Positions 30,196 through 42,074 of a DNA stretch of 64,000 nt are shown in pieces. Positions within the stretch are counted from its first letter, which is position 1, and each line of letters starts with the position of its first letter. A model generated the notes under the pieces. It had not been told where the DNA came from, made no database searches, and worked only from the letters and a program-made list of their open reading frames with translations. Both the position numbers and the translations under genes were made by a program. The DNA comes from Desulfuromonadaceae bacterium (GTDB lineage Bacteria > Desulfobacterota > Desulfuromonadia > Geobacterales > Pseudopelobacteraceae): NCBI GenBank assembly GCA_028712075.1, contig JAQTQX010000013.1, positions 59,534 through 123,533 of the forward strand, given 5' to 3'.

Positions 30196-31716
30196 TTATT
30201 CTTCGATCCTCGGAAAGAGCGCTTCAGCTTTTATGATTTTTGTACCAGCCTGTAATCCGCCCCATGCCAGCACATCCTTGGAAACCGCATCACTCGATCC
30301 CAAAGAAGCAAGCGCTTTTTGAGCAGTACTCGGCAAAAATGACGAGAGCAGGCAGTGTACAATACGCTGGGACTCCAGCAGACAGTACATCACAGTTGCC
30401 AGGCGCTCATTATTGGCAGGGTCTTTGGCCAGGGTCCAGGGAGCCGTATCGTCAATATATTTGTTGCCGGCAGATATAACTTCCCAGATGGCCTGCAGTG
30501 TTTTGCTAAAAGCCAGTTCATCCATCAATTTCTCGACAGTTGTTACCATCTCCTCGGTTCTCTGCTTCAGAGCGATATCGATTTCCGTTAATGATGAAGG
30601 GGAGTGGAGGACTCCGTCGAAATACTTGACCGCCATGGCGGTGGAACGGCTGAGCAGGTTACCGACATCGTTGGCAAGGTCAGAATTTATGCGGTTGATC
30701 AGGGCGGAGTGCGAAAAATCACCATCCAGGCCGAAAGGAACCTCGCGCAACAGGAAATATCTGACCGCATCGACGCCGTATTTGTCGATCAACATATTTG
30801 GTTCGACCACATTTTGCAGGCTTTTGCTCATTTTCTGCCCTTCCACAGTCCACCAACCATGGGCAAAAACCTTCTTCGGCAGGGGAAGGCCGGCTGCCAT
30901 CAGAAAGGTTGGCCAATAAACAGCGTGGAAGCGAAGGATGTCCTTACCGATCAGTTGAACGTCTACCGGCCAATAGCGGCCATAATTGCCGGTTTTATCA
31001 GGAAAGCCAAGGGCGGTGATGTAGTTGGTCAGGGCGTCGAACCAAACATAGATGATATGGCGATCATTGCCCGGTACCGGAATCCCCCACGAGAAGGTGG
31101 TACGCGATACCGACAGGTCCCGCAACCCCTCTTTAACGAACGAAATAATCTCATTACGCTTGCTCTTCGGTTGGATAAAATCAGGATTGGCCTCAATATG
31201 GGCGAGCAGCTGTTCCTGATATTTGCTCATGCGAAAGAAGTATGATTCTTCCTTAAGCTTTTCGACCGGACGGTTGCAGTCGGGACAGCGCCCATCAATG
31301 AGTTGGGTTTCAGTCCAGAATGTTTCGCATGGGGTGCAATACCAGTCTTCATACTCACCGAGGTAGATGTCGCCGCTATCGAGAATATCCTTGAAAATCT
31401 GACTGACTCCCCGTTTATGGCGCTCCTGAGTAGTACGGATAAAGTCATTGCGCGATATGCCGAGCCGGTCCCAGAGTGCCTGGAAGCGTTTGACTACCCG
31501 GTCAGCCAGCTCCAGTGGCGTTTCGCCGGCAGTAGTAGCGGCTTTTTCCACTTTTTGGCCATGTTCATCGCTGCCGGTCAGAAAATAAACATCGTACCCC
31601 ATCAGTCGTTTGTAGCGGGCAAGAACGTCAGCGGCAACGGTCGTGTAGGCGTGACCGATATGCGGTACATCGTTCACGTAGTAAATTGGTGTTGTCAGGT
31701 AAAAAGTCGGTTTCAT
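30196..31716 (-). CDS. metG: Methionine--tRNA ligase
   Basis: YLTTPIYYVNDVPHIGHAYTTVAADV, EGQKMSKSLQNVVEPN; start at MKPTFYL. Confidence 0.96.
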   Translation of the reverse strand: MKPTFYLTTPIYYVNDVPHIGHAYTTVAADVLARYKRLMGYDVYFLTGSDEHGQKVEKAATTAGETPLELADRVVKRFQALWDRLGISRNDFIRTTQERHKRGVSQIFKDILDSGDIYLGEYEDWYCTPCETFWTETQLIDGRCPDCNRPVEKLKEESYFFRMSKYQEQLLAHIEANPDFIQPKSKRNEIISFVKEGLRDLSVSRTTFSWGIPVPGNDRHIIYVWFDALTNYITALGFPDKTGNYGRYWPVDVQLIGKDILRFHAVYWPTFLMAAGLPLPKKVFAHGWWTVEGQKMSKSLQNVVEPNMLIDKYGVDAVRYFLLREVPFGLDGDFSHSALINRINSDLANDVGNLLSRSTAMAVKYFDGVLHSPSSLTEIDIALKQRTEEMVTTVEKLMDELAFSKTLQAIWEVISAGNKYIDDTAPWTLAKDPANNERLATVMYCLLESQRIVHCLLSSFLPSTAQKALASLGSSDAVSKDVLAWGGLQAGTKIIKAEALFPRIEE

Positions 31717-31717
31717 T

Positions 31718-32827
31718 TCAAGCTCCTGATGACGGTTTCGGTGCGGTGCTGTTCGGGGTGGTTTCGGACGGTTTACGGTGACCATGCTTGCGTGAACGGT
31801 GTTTCTTACGCTGTGGTCCGCTCTTTGACGGTTCCGTTACAGCAGGCTCTGCCGCTGTGATCTCTTTTGGAGCGGGTGAGGGCGATGTCATTTTTCCATG
31901 TTCTGCCTGGGTATACGATTCAAGAGATGTTTTTTCCTGCTTGCGTCGCAGTTCCGGCCGGCGCTCCCGGGTGCGTTGAACACTTTGGGGCGGCGTCTGA
32001 GGTGCAGGGCCAGTCGGGGTGGCAGCGGGGGCGCCTTCGCCGATAATTTCCTCTCGCTTGATAACGATAATTTTATTGTCATCAAGCTTAAGTGAAATAT
32101 TACCGGTAAGAATATTGACCTTATCAACAAGCCCCACGGCATTGACAGTGCGCACCCGTTTGCCTGCCTTCGGGAAATTCTTGCGCAGACAGCAGTACGT
32201 TTCATACTCATAATCCAGACAGCAGAGCAGACGTCCGCACTGCCCAGATATTTTATTTGGATTGAGTGCAAGATTTTGTTCTTTGGCCATTTTTACTGAA
32301 ACCGGCTGAAATTCCCGTAAAAATGAACTGCAGCAAAGCTCGCGGCCACAGATACCGATACCCCCGGTCATTTTGGCCTCATCACGCACCCCGATCTGAC
32401 GCATTTCTATACGAGTGTGAAAAGAGTGGGCAAGATCCTTGACCAGATCCCGAAAATCGACGCGACCGTCAGCAGTAAAGAAAAAGACCGCCTTGCTGCT
32501 ATCAAATTGATACTCAACCTGTACGAGCTTCATCGGCATATTACGTTCGATGATTCTGTTAACGCAGAAACGGTATGCCTCCTGTTCCTTCAAGGTAATC
32601 CGCCCGACCGTTGCAAGGTCTTCTGCCGTAGCCTTGCGCAGAACCGGTGTGAGAGCAACGACTGCCTCGGCATCTTTTTCAGCTGGCGGCCTGACAACCT
32701 GTCCAACACCGGTACCCCGCTCTGTTTCAACGATGACACGGTCTCCAGCGACAAGTTCAAGCGAACCGGCATTAAAATTGTACATTTTACCGGCTTTTGA
32801 AAATTGGATGGTAACAATATATGGCAA
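31718..32827 (-). CDS. ricT: PSP1 domain / RicT-like regulatory iron-sulfur protein with long basic C-terminal tail
   Basis: DLVKDLAHSFHTRIEMRQIGVRDEAKMTGGIGICGRELCCSSFLREFQPVSVKMAKEQNLALNPNKISGQCGRLLCCLDYE; TTG start after CAGGAGG. Confidence 0.9.
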   Translation of the reverse strand: MPYIVTIQFSKAGKMYNFNAGSLELVAGDRVIVETERGTGVGQVVRPPAEKDAEAVVALTPVLRKATAEDLATVGRITLKEQEAYRFCVNRIIERNMPMKLVQVEYQFDSSKAVFFFTADGRVDFRDLVKDLAHSFHTRIEMRQIGVRDEAKMTGGIGICGRELCCSSFLREFQPVSVKMAKEQNLALNPNKISGQCGRLLCCLDYEYETYCCLRKNFPKAGKRVRTVNAVGLVDKVNILTGNISLKLDDNKIIVIKREEIIGEGAPAATPTGPAPQTPPQSVQRTRERRPELRRKQEKTSLESYTQAEHGKMTSPSPAPKEITAAEPAVTEPSKSGPQRKKHRSRKHGHRKPSETTPNSTAPKPSSGA

Positions 32828-32890
32828 AAAAACCTCCTGATTTTTGGGAAACATGCCGCTCTGTTGAAATAAGGTGTTACTCTGTTTCTG

Positions 32891-33895
32891 CTATGGACAG
32901 CTGCCCGCCATGGTCATGAATAATTGGTCCAGAGCCAGTTTTGGATTCGCGTTGCGTTGAACGGCTCGCCTGGTTTCATAAATCCGTTCCAGAATTTCAA
33001 GGGTCTGCGGCAACGAACGCTGCTTAGCAATGGATTCAATGACAATTCCGACGGAACTATTGACGATTTCTCCGCTGCCTGCCGCCAGATGGACTGCGTC
33101 ACGAAAAAAGGAGAGCAGCATGTCAAGCAGTTCAAGGGTGGCATCGCGGTTACCTGACAACTCTTCAGCAGTATCAAAAACTGTTGCTATTGTGCCGATT
33201 GACAACATAGTTACTCTCGATAAGACGGTTTCGCGACGTGCGGCAAGCGCGTCATTATCAAGCTCTGTGGCCCGCTGCATGCTGCCCCCTGCCATTGCAG
33301 CAACAAGAGTAGCTTTTTCTTCCGCCATCCCGTTTTGTTCAAGCAGCGCCTGTATATGCTCCACAGAAAGCGGTGTAAACCTGACAAGCTGACAACGGGA
33401 CCGTACTGTCGGCAGGAGCATGCCGGAATTTTCTGTCAACAGGATAATCAGTGCGTCGCCGGGGGGCTCCTCAAGTGTTTTTAACAATGAGTTGGCAGCG
33501 CTGGTACTCATCCGTTCAGCCGGATCAATGATACATGCCTTGCGGGGGGCCTCATACGGACGCAAAGCCAAATCGTGCTGCATCTCCCGCAACTGCTCAA
33601 CGCTGATGTCCCGTTTATCTGGTAGTGGTGCAATCAGATGAATGTCAGGGTGATTGCCGCCGGCAATTTTTCGACATGACGGGCAGGAACCGCACGCATC
33701 ATCCGGAAGAGATGTACAGAAAAGCGCCTGTATAAGAGTAAGAGCAGTTTTTTTTCGCCCGCTACCCGAAACTCCTTCAAATAAATAGGAGTGCGCTGTT
33801 TTGCCGATCAGCAGTGAACGGCGCAGAACATCGACAATGCGGTCATGCCCCCGGATATCAGCAAACGGCATGCAGTGTCTCTGGAATTCGATCAA
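32891..33895 (-). CDS. holB: DNA polymerase III subunit delta'
   Basis: YLFEGVSGSGRKKTALTLIQAL, CGSCPSCRKIAGGNHPD, NSLLKTLEEPPGDALIIL. Confidence 0.93.
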   Translation of the reverse strand: MIEFQRHCMPFADIRGHDRIVDVLRRSLLIGKTAHSYLFEGVSGSGRKKTALTLIQALFCTSLPDDACGSCPSCRKIAGGNHPDIHLIAPLPDKRDISVEQLREMQHDLALRPYEAPRKACIIDPAERMSTSAANSLLKTLEEPPGDALIILLTENSGMLLPTVRSRCQLVRFTPLSVEHIQALLEQNGMAEEKATLVAAMAGGSMQRATELDNDALAARRETVLSRVTMLSIGTIATVFDTAEELSGNRDATLELLDMLLSFFRDAVHLAAGSGEIVNSSVGIVIESIAKQRSLPQTLEILERIYETRRAVQRNANPKLALDQLFMTMAGSCP

Positions 33896-34523
33896 TTACC
33901 AGTCTTGAAATTTCAGCAGATATAACGTCAATTTTATTGGCACCATCCACGACGATAAAACGGCCCGGCTCTTCAGCTGCCAGTTGCATGTAACCGGTGC
34001 GAACACGAGTATGAAAAGACAGTTCCTCCAGTTCAAAACGCTCCTCGCGAGGACCACTGGTCGCATCAATTCTGCGGCGCGCCCGTTCCAGGCCGACATT
34101 CGGGTCACAATCGACCAGGACAGTCAAGTCAGGCGTTACCCCTTGACAGGCGTGAAGGTTCAGGGTGTCAATAACGGTCCGGTCCAGACCACGCCCAAAG
34201 CTTTGGTAGGCGACTGTTGCATCGCTAAATCGATCGCAAAGCACAATGTTCCGGGCATTGAGGGCCGGTGCGATAACCTCGGAGACGTGCTGGGCCCGGG
34301 CAGCTCCATAGAGCATTAGTTCGGCCAGCGGTGATAACGCCCGGTTGTCAGCGTCCAGTAGAATGGTCCTGATTTTGTCGGCAATCGGACAGCCTCCCGG
34401 CTCACGGGTCAGGATCGTGTTCAGGCCGCGACTGGAAAGAAGTTTGGACAATAGCCTGATTTGGGTCGTCTTGCCGCACCCTTCGACCCCTTCAAATGTA
34501 ACAAAATAGCCCACACGCATCAC
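33858..34523 (-). CDS. tmk: Thymidylate kinase
   Basis: FVTFEGVEGCGKTTQIRLL, LTREPGGCPIADKIR, LCDRFSDATVAYQSFGRGLD. Confidence 0.95.
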   Translation of the reverse strand: MMRVGYFVTFEGVEGCGKTTQIRLLSKLLSSRGLNTILTREPGGCPIADKIRTILLDADNRALSPLAELMLYGAARAQHVSEVIAPALNARNIVLCDRFSDATVAYQSFGRGLDRTVIDTLNLHACQGVTPDLTVLVDCDPNVGLERARRRIDATSGPREERFELEELSFHTRVRTGYMQLAAEEPGRFIVVDGANKIDVISAEISRLVIDRIPETLHAVC

Positions 34524-34721
34524 CTATCGATTCGCAGTACCGGATTGAGCGGAAACTGCTTCAATCATCAAACGTAATTGAAATGGGGAATTATAGGCAA
34601 GCACCCGGTAATTATCAACCTAAATTCCGTCTAAAATCCATCCTGCCACATCAGTAATTCGACTTTCGGTTGCCAAAAGTGCAACTGGTGGCTATAGTCA
34701 GGCACATTTACAGGCGGGTGT

Positions 34722-35432
34722 ATGACGATAAACAGAGAAAAAATTGAAGAGCTGCTCGGGTATACGTTCCGTGACCGGGGACTTCCCGTTCAGGCATTGA
34801 CGCATCCGTCCTATCTGCATGAATCAGGGGGCGATGGCGGCGATTACCAGCGGCTTGAATTCCTTGGCGATGCGGTGCTGGGTCTGCTCCTCGGAGAATT
34901 GCTGTATCTTCGGCATGCTGATTGGCATGAAGGATCCTTGTCTCAGTTGCGCTCCCGTCTAGCGGGACAGGATCTGCTGGCTGACCGGGCACGATTGTTG
35001 GGCATCGGTGCTTTCATACTGCTTGGTCGTGGTGAGGAGCAAAGCGCCGGTCGCGAGAAGGATTCGATACTTGCCGATGTTCTTGAAGCGTTGATTGGCG
35101 CGCTGTATCTGGATGGTGGGCTACAGGCTGCGCGCACTTTGGTGGTACGCCTCTTTGATGAGGCGGCAGCGGCTCCAGAGGAGTTGGCTTTGGGGCGTGA
35201 TGCAAAAAGTGAACTTCAGGAGTATCTGTCATTTCACGGCTATTCACCCCCTGAATACCGGCTTGCTGAGGAATCCGGGCCTCCACATGAACGCCTGTTC
35301 AATTTTCATCTGTATGTTGATGACCGCCTTATTGGCAGCGGCACCGGTAAATCTAAAAAAAATGCCCAGCAGACTGCTGCTGCCATGGCTCTCACCACAC
35401 TTCAGTCGCCACTCAGACAGGGTGGTATGTGA
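34722..35432 (+). CDS. rnc: Ribonuclease III
   Basis: ALTHPSY, YQRLEFLGDAVLGLLLGE, DSILADVLEALIGALYLDGG, dsRBD GSGTGKSKKNAQQTAAAMAL. Confidence 0.95.
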   Translation: MTINREKIEELLGYTFRDRGLPVQALTHPSYLHESGGDGGDYQRLEFLGDAVLGLLLGELLYLRHADWHEGSLSQLRSRLAGQDLLADRARLLGIGAFILLGRGEEQSAGREKDSILADVLEALIGALYLDGGLQAARTLVVRLFDEAAAAPEELALGRDAKSELQEYLSFHGYSPPEYRLAEESGPPHERLFNFHLYVDDRLIGSGTGKSKKNAQQTAAAMALTTLQSPLRQGGM

Positions 35433-36478
35433 AGCCGGTTACGATTCCTTTTTTTATCAGCCATCAGGGGTGTCCACACACCTGTGTTTTTTGCGATCAA
35501 CGCGCGATTTCCGGCGATAATGGCGCCATTCCAACCGCTGTCCAGATTAACGACAGGATTGCACTCTGGCGTACGACATCGGGCGAGCGCCCCCTTGAGG
35601 TTGCTTTTTTTGGGGGGACCTTCACGGCACTGCCTCATGTTGTTCAAGCAGCCCTGTTGGAACCCCTTCAGCCGTTTTTGAAAAACGGTTCTCTGGATTC
35701 GATCAGAATCTCAACCCGTCCCGATTGCATAGATACCGAACGAGTCGCATGGTTATCCGAAATGGGAGTCCGTACCATTGAGTTGGGGGTACAATCTCTC
35801 GATGATGCAGTTCTTGCAGCGTCTGGACGCGGTCACACCGGTGCGGACTGTTTGACCGCCATTTGCTGCATCAAGGCAGGGAAACTAAAAGTGGGTGCCC
35901 AGCTGATGCCGGGGTTGCCGGGCGATACTCCTGCCACCTCACTTGTTTCGCTGGAGCGTGTTATTGCTGGTGGTGTTGATTTTCTGCGCATCTATCCGAC
36001 AGTAGTGATAAAGGGCACCGAACTTGCCCGGCGTTACGCAGCGGGTGAATACACTCCGCTGCCTCTTGATCGTGGTGTGTCTCTCTGCGCGCTGCTGTTA
36101 CAGTGTGCCATGAAGGCAGGCATACCGGTCATTCGACTTGGCTTGCAGGCTGATCACGGTCTCGATGATGATCATATTCTCGCCGGCTGTTGGCACCCAG
36201 CGTTGGGACAACTGGTCCGTTCACGACTGTACGCGGATCTTGTCACGCGCTTTGTATTTCCTGGTCAGCGGGCAACCGTGAGGTGCAATCCGACGAGATA
36301 TTCCGATGTAGTTGGAGTAAGGCGGAACAATCTGCTGGTTCAGGCCGGACGAGGAGTGCGGATGCAGATAATATCCGATACTGCTGTACCTGAGGAACAA
36401 CTCTCCATTCAGACTGAATGCACATGCAGTTCCTATTCAATAGTAACTGATCTTCACTACTCCATAGATGAGGTGTAA
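35429..36478 (+). CDS. Radical SAM protein (Elp3-like)
   Basis: CPHTCVFCDQ cluster motif; GGTFTALP; GVQSLDDAVLAASGRGHT. Confidence 0.88.
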   Translation: MKPVTIPFFISHQGCPHTCVFCDQRAISGDNGAIPTAVQINDRIALWRTTSGERPLEVAFFGGTFTALPHVVQAALLEPLQPFLKNGSLDSIRISTRPDCIDTERVAWLSEMGVRTIELGVQSLDDAVLAASGRGHTGADCLTAICCIKAGKLKVGAQLMPGLPGDTPATSLVSLERVIAGGVDFLRIYPTVVIKGTELARRYAAGEYTPLPLDRGVSLCALLLQCAMKAGIPVIRLGLQADHGLDDDHILAGCWHPALGQLVRSRLYADLVTRFVFPGQRATVRCNPTRYSDVVGVRRNNLLVQAGRGVRMQIISDTAVPEEQLSIQTECTCSSYSIVTDLHYSIDEV

Positions 36479-36480
36479 CG

Positions 36481-37554
36481 ATGCGCAAAGAATCACTGAA
36501 ATTTTTGGAAAAACTGCTTGATGCTCCTAGTCCTTCCGGGTACGAACAGCCTGCTCAGCGAGTGTTTCGCGATTATGTCGCACCATTTTGCGATGAGCTC
36601 ACTACCGATATCATGGGCAATGTTTTTGGCCGAATCAGCGGCACGGGGAAGAACCTCCCTCGCGTCATGATTGTTGGCCATACAGATGAAATTGGTCTGC
36701 AAATCAAGTATATTGACGATAAGGGCTTTCTCTATTTTGCGGCAGTCGGTGGAGTAGATGCCCATTTGACGCCGGGAAAACGGGTTTCGGTGCATACTGC
36801 ACAGGGGGTGATTCCGGGAGTGATCGGGAAAAAACCGATTCATCTTATGGATAATAAGGATCGCGAAACGGTCGTTAAACTGGAAGCGCAGTATATTGAT
36901 ATCGGTGCTTGCGATAAGAAGGATGCTCAGAAACTGGTCAGGGTCGGTGATGCTGTGACATTTGAGAGTTCATTTACCCGCCTCCATGGCGACCGGGTCG
37001 CCTCACGCGGTTTTGACGATAAGGCCGGCTGTTTTGTCGTAGCCGAAGTGCTGCGCCTGGTAGCTGCGTCCGGGAAAAAACTGGCGGTTGATCTGTACGG
37101 AGTCTCCTCGGTTCAGGAGGAAATAGGCCTGCGGGGGGGGACGACGAGCTGTTACACGGTGAACCCTGATATCGGTATCTGTGTGGAGGTCGATTTTGCG
37201 ACTGATCAGCCGGATGTCGAAAAAAAGCACAATGGGGAAGTTGCCCTGGGCAAGGGGCCGATTCTTGCCCGTGGTGCCAATATCAACCCGCATCTGTTCG
37301 AACTGTTGTCAGCGACAGCCACACAGGAAAAAATTGCTATCCAGCATACGGCGACCCCCCGTGCTACAGGGACTGATGCCAATGTCATGCAGATTTCGCG
37401 AGGTGGTGTTGCAACGGCGCTGGTCAAAATACCGCTCCGTTATATGCATACCCCTGTTGAAACTGTCTCGTTGACTGACCTGGAAGCTGCCGCCCGATTG
37501 ATTGTTGCAACCCTTGGACAGATCAGTTCACGCGAAGAGTTTATCCCACGCTGA
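36481..37554 (+). CDS. M42 family metallopeptidase
   Basis: LLDAPSPSGYEQPAQ, VGHTDEIGLQIKYID, SSVQEEIGLRGGTTS. Confidence 0.9.
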   Translation: MRKESLKFLEKLLDAPSPSGYEQPAQRVFRDYVAPFCDELTTDIMGNVFGRISGTGKNLPRVMIVGHTDEIGLQIKYIDDKGFLYFAAVGGVDAHLTPGKRVSVHTAQGVIPGVIGKKPIHLMDNKDRETVVKLEAQYIDIGACDKKDAQKLVRVGDAVTFESSFTRLHGDRVASRGFDDKAGCFVVAEVLRLVAASGKKLAVDLYGVSSVQEEIGLRGGTTSCYTVNPDIGICVEVDFATDQPDVEKKHNGEVALGKGPILARGANINPHLFELLSATATQEKIAIQHTATPRATGTDANVMQISRGGVATALVKIPLRYMHTPVETVSLTDLEAAARLIVATLGQISSREEFIPR

Positions 37555-37667
37555 TCGGTGCCGGGAGTAGTACCTGGTTACCGGTCAAAGTATACGAAAC
37601 GTGCGCGCCATTTCCCTTGACTTGGCCGGTACGCTGTACTAACTTCGTGAAAATTTTCATCTGCTAG

Positions 37668-39149
<1,482 letters not shown>

Positions 39150-39431
39150 CAATCCAAGCATATGACTCACACAAAGCCATACTGCACACCATGAAAGTCA
39201 AACAATTTTCCACGGTGTCTTTGTGGCTTTTTGCGTGAATAAATGTTCCATTTGGGTAGATCACCGGTCCGTGCCCGTGTGCGCGGTGGGCTGGTCAACA
39301 ACAAGTTGCAAACAAAGGAAAACAAGAAAGTATTTACAGTTGTCTGTTAATTCGCATTTTTTGAATTGAACATCATTCTTCAGCAGTCGCTTGAGAAATT
39401 GGTTAATTTTTGATTCAGGAGGATAGAGCAA

Positions 39432-39881
39432 ATGGCAACATCATCAAAAATCTTAGCACGATCAATTATGGCTGGCATTGTTTCCCTGCTGCTGATTCAG
39501 GTGGTGCCCTATGGCCGAACCTATACCAACCCGGCAATTATCAGCGAGCCATCCTGGGATAGTTCCGCAACCCGGGCTATTGTAAAGCGTGCCTGCTTCG
39601 ATTGTCACAGCAACGAGACAATATGGCCATGGTACTCACAGGTTGCCCCGGTATCTTGGTTGGTTCGATACGATGTAGATGAAGGACGAAGTGAACTGAA
39701 TTTTTCTGACTGGAAAAACGGAGCTCGTGAAGGTGAGCGTCCCGACAAGATTCGCAAGGAAATAACCAAAGGAGAAATGCCCCCCTTTGTGTTTAAACTG
39801 GCACATCCGGAGGCGCGTTTATCCGATGCTGAGAAAAGCCAGCTCATTGATGGGGTGAACGCAACAACACTACGTCGCTGA
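39432..39881 (+). CDS. Haem-binding domain-containing protein (small c-type haem)
   Basis: N-terminal TM; VKRACFDCHSNETIWPWYSQVAPVSWLV; one CxxCH. Confidence 0.82.
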   Translation: MATSSKILARSIMAGIVSLLLIQVVPYGRTYTNPAIISEPSWDSSATRAIVKRACFDCHSNETIWPWYSQVAPVSWLVRYDVDEGRSELNFSDWKNGAREGERPDKIRKEITKGEMPPFVFKLAHPEARLSDAEKSQLIDGVNATTLRR

Positions 39882-40017
39882 CAGTTGAGAAATCCGTCAA
39901 GAGAAACGTGGGAAAAAAGAAGGGTGCTTCCCCGTTATTAAAGAACACTTCGACCAGTACCCATGTATCATCAAAATAATTATTGAACGATAGTAACGTA
40001 TAGGATACCGTGTTGCC

Positions 40018-40404
40018 ATTAATTATACGGTTGAAGAATACCTCCGCGAAGATGGAACAAGCCCTTATGAAGAGTGGTTCGTGGGTATGGACACCATCGC
40101 AGCGGCGAAAATTACCTTCGTAAAACTCAAAATGGAGCAGGGCATTCTTTCCAATGAAAAACGGTTCGGATGAAGTGGCGAGTATCGGCTGGATTGGGGG
40201 CCGGGCTCTCGAGTCTACATTAGTAGTAATGGTGATTCAGAAGCCGCTAAACTGATTCTGCGCAACCTCATAAATGCAATTATCGGATTCGAACGATTGG
40301 CTGAGGAAGTTCAGAAACCGAGCAAAAGTCTTCATCGCATGCTTTTTACTTCCGGAAATCCTGCCATGGAAAATCTTTCGGCTGTTTTTGCTACAATTAA
40401 ATAA
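40018..40404 (+). pseudogene. Decayed type II toxin-antitoxin remnant: RelE/HigB-like toxin N-half joined in frame to HTH antitoxin C-half
   Basis: [127 protein letters not shown]; in-frame TGA at 40171-40173. Confidence 0.7.
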
Positions 40405-40496
40405 ATACTGCACGTCAGGATAGATACCACCATTACTGCTGTTTAGTGCGTCATCTCGCCAGCAAGTACATCAACATCAAGAGGATAAAAGACTAT

Positions 40497-42059
40497 ATGA
40501 GTACCGACATCCACAAACAAAAAATACTGATTCTCGACTTTGGTTCCCAGTACACCCAGCTTATTGCCCGCCGCATTCGTGAGGCTCATGTCTATTGTGA
40601 ACTCCATCCATTTGATTTGGGGCTTGATGCGATCCGCTCTTTTAATCCGAGCGGCATCATTCTGTCCGGTGGTCCCTGCTCTGTGTACGAAGTAGGGGCT
40701 CCCACAATTGCCGAGGAACTATTCGAGCTGGGTGTGCCGGTGCTTGGCATCTGCTACGGTATGCAACTGATGAGCCGCCATTTCGGCGGTGAGGTTATTG
40801 CCGCCGGCAAGCGTGAATTCGGTCATGTCCAACTGAAGGCAGAGGGTGTTCCCGGGCCGTTATTTGACGGATTTTTCATTGATGGCGCAAGCCCGGTGTG
40901 GATGAGCCACGGTGATCATGTTGCCAAAATTCCGCAGTCTTTCGAGGTGGTTGCCGCAACAGACAACGCCCCGGTATGTGCCATCCAGGATGTTGATCGC
41001 AACCTTTACGGGGTGCAGTTCCATCCTGAAGTTAATCACACCCCGCGTGGCGAGATGTTGATTGACTGCTTTGTCCGAAAAATTTGCGGTTGCAGCGGTC
41101 AGTGGACGCCGGGGCAGATCATTGAAGATGCTGTCACACGTATCCGTGCCCAGGTTGGTGCAGATCACGTTATTCTTGGCTTATCCGGCGGTGTCGATTC
41201 CTCGGTGGCGGCGGCCCTGGTCCACCGCGCTATTGGTAGCCAGTTGACCTGCGTTTTTGTTGACAACGGCCTGCTCCGTCTGGGGGAGGGGGATCAGGTA
41301 ATGGCAACCTTTGCTGACAACCTCGGTGTGAAGGTCATACGAGTTGATGCTGAGCAGCGCTTCCTCAACGCCCTGGCTGGAGAGAGTGACCCGGAAAAAA
41401 AGCGCAAGATTATAGGCGGTCTGTTTGTGGATATTTTTGAGGAGGAATCGAAACACATCATCGATGCGAACTGGCTGGCGCAGGGAACCATCTACCCTGA
41501 TGTGATTGAATCAGCTGGCGCAAAAACCGGCAAGGCCCACAACATCAAAAGTCATCACAATGTCGGCGGACTGCCAGATTATATGAAGCTGAAACTGCTG
41601 GAACCGCTGCGGGAACTGTTCAAGGATGAAGTTCGTGCCATCGGTGAAGAGCTTGGCCTGCCTCGTCAGATGGTGTGGCGTCATCCGTTTCCCGGACCGG
41701 GGCTTGGCGTGCGCATTCTTGGTGAAGTTACAAAGGAATACTGCGATATTCTCCGTCAGGCCGATGCGATTTACATTGAAGAACTTTATGCGGCAGGTCA
41801 CTACGACAAGATCAGCCAGGCATTTGCTGTGTTTCTGCCGGTCAAGAGTGTCGGTGTCATGGGTGACGGCCGTACTTACGAATATGTTGTTGCACTGCGG
41901 GCGGTGGAGACCAAAGACTTTATGACCGCCGGCTGGTATCAGATGCCGTATGAAGACCTGGCTCGTATCAGTGGCCGCATTATCAACGAAGTGAAAGGCA
42001 TCAACCGCGTCGTCTACGATATCTCCAGCAAGCCACCTGCAACAATTGAGTGGGAATAG
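40497..42059 (+). CDS. guaA: GMP synthase (glutamine-hydrolysing)
   Basis: [48 protein letters not shown]-terminal [18 protein letters not shown]. Confidence 0.97.
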   Translation: MSTDIHKQKILILDFGSQYTQLIARRIREAHVYCELHPFDLGLDAIRSFNPSGIILSGGPCSVYEVGAPTIAEELFELGVPVLGICYGMQLMSRHFGGEVIAAGKREFGHVQLKAEGVPGPLFDGFFIDGASPVWMSHGDHVAKIPQSFEVVAATDNAPVCAIQDVDRNLYGVQFHPEVNHTPRGEMLIDCFVRKICGCSGQWTPGQIIEDAVTRIRAQVGADHVILGLSGGVDSSVAAALVHRAIGSQLTCVFVDNGLLRLGEGDQVMATFADNLGVKVIRVDAEQRFLNALAGESDPEKKRKIIGGLFVDIFEEESKHIIDANWLAQGTIYPDVIESAGAKTGKAHNIKSHHNVGGLPDYMKLKLLEPLRELFKDEVRAIGEELGLPRQMVWRHPFPGPGLGVRILGEVTKEYCDILRQADAIYIEELYAAGHYDKISQAFAVFLPVKSVGVMGDGRTYEYVVALRAVETKDFMTAGWYQMPYEDLARISGRIINEVKGINRVVYDISSKPPATIEWE

Positions 42060-42074
42060 CTTTATTACCTGTCT

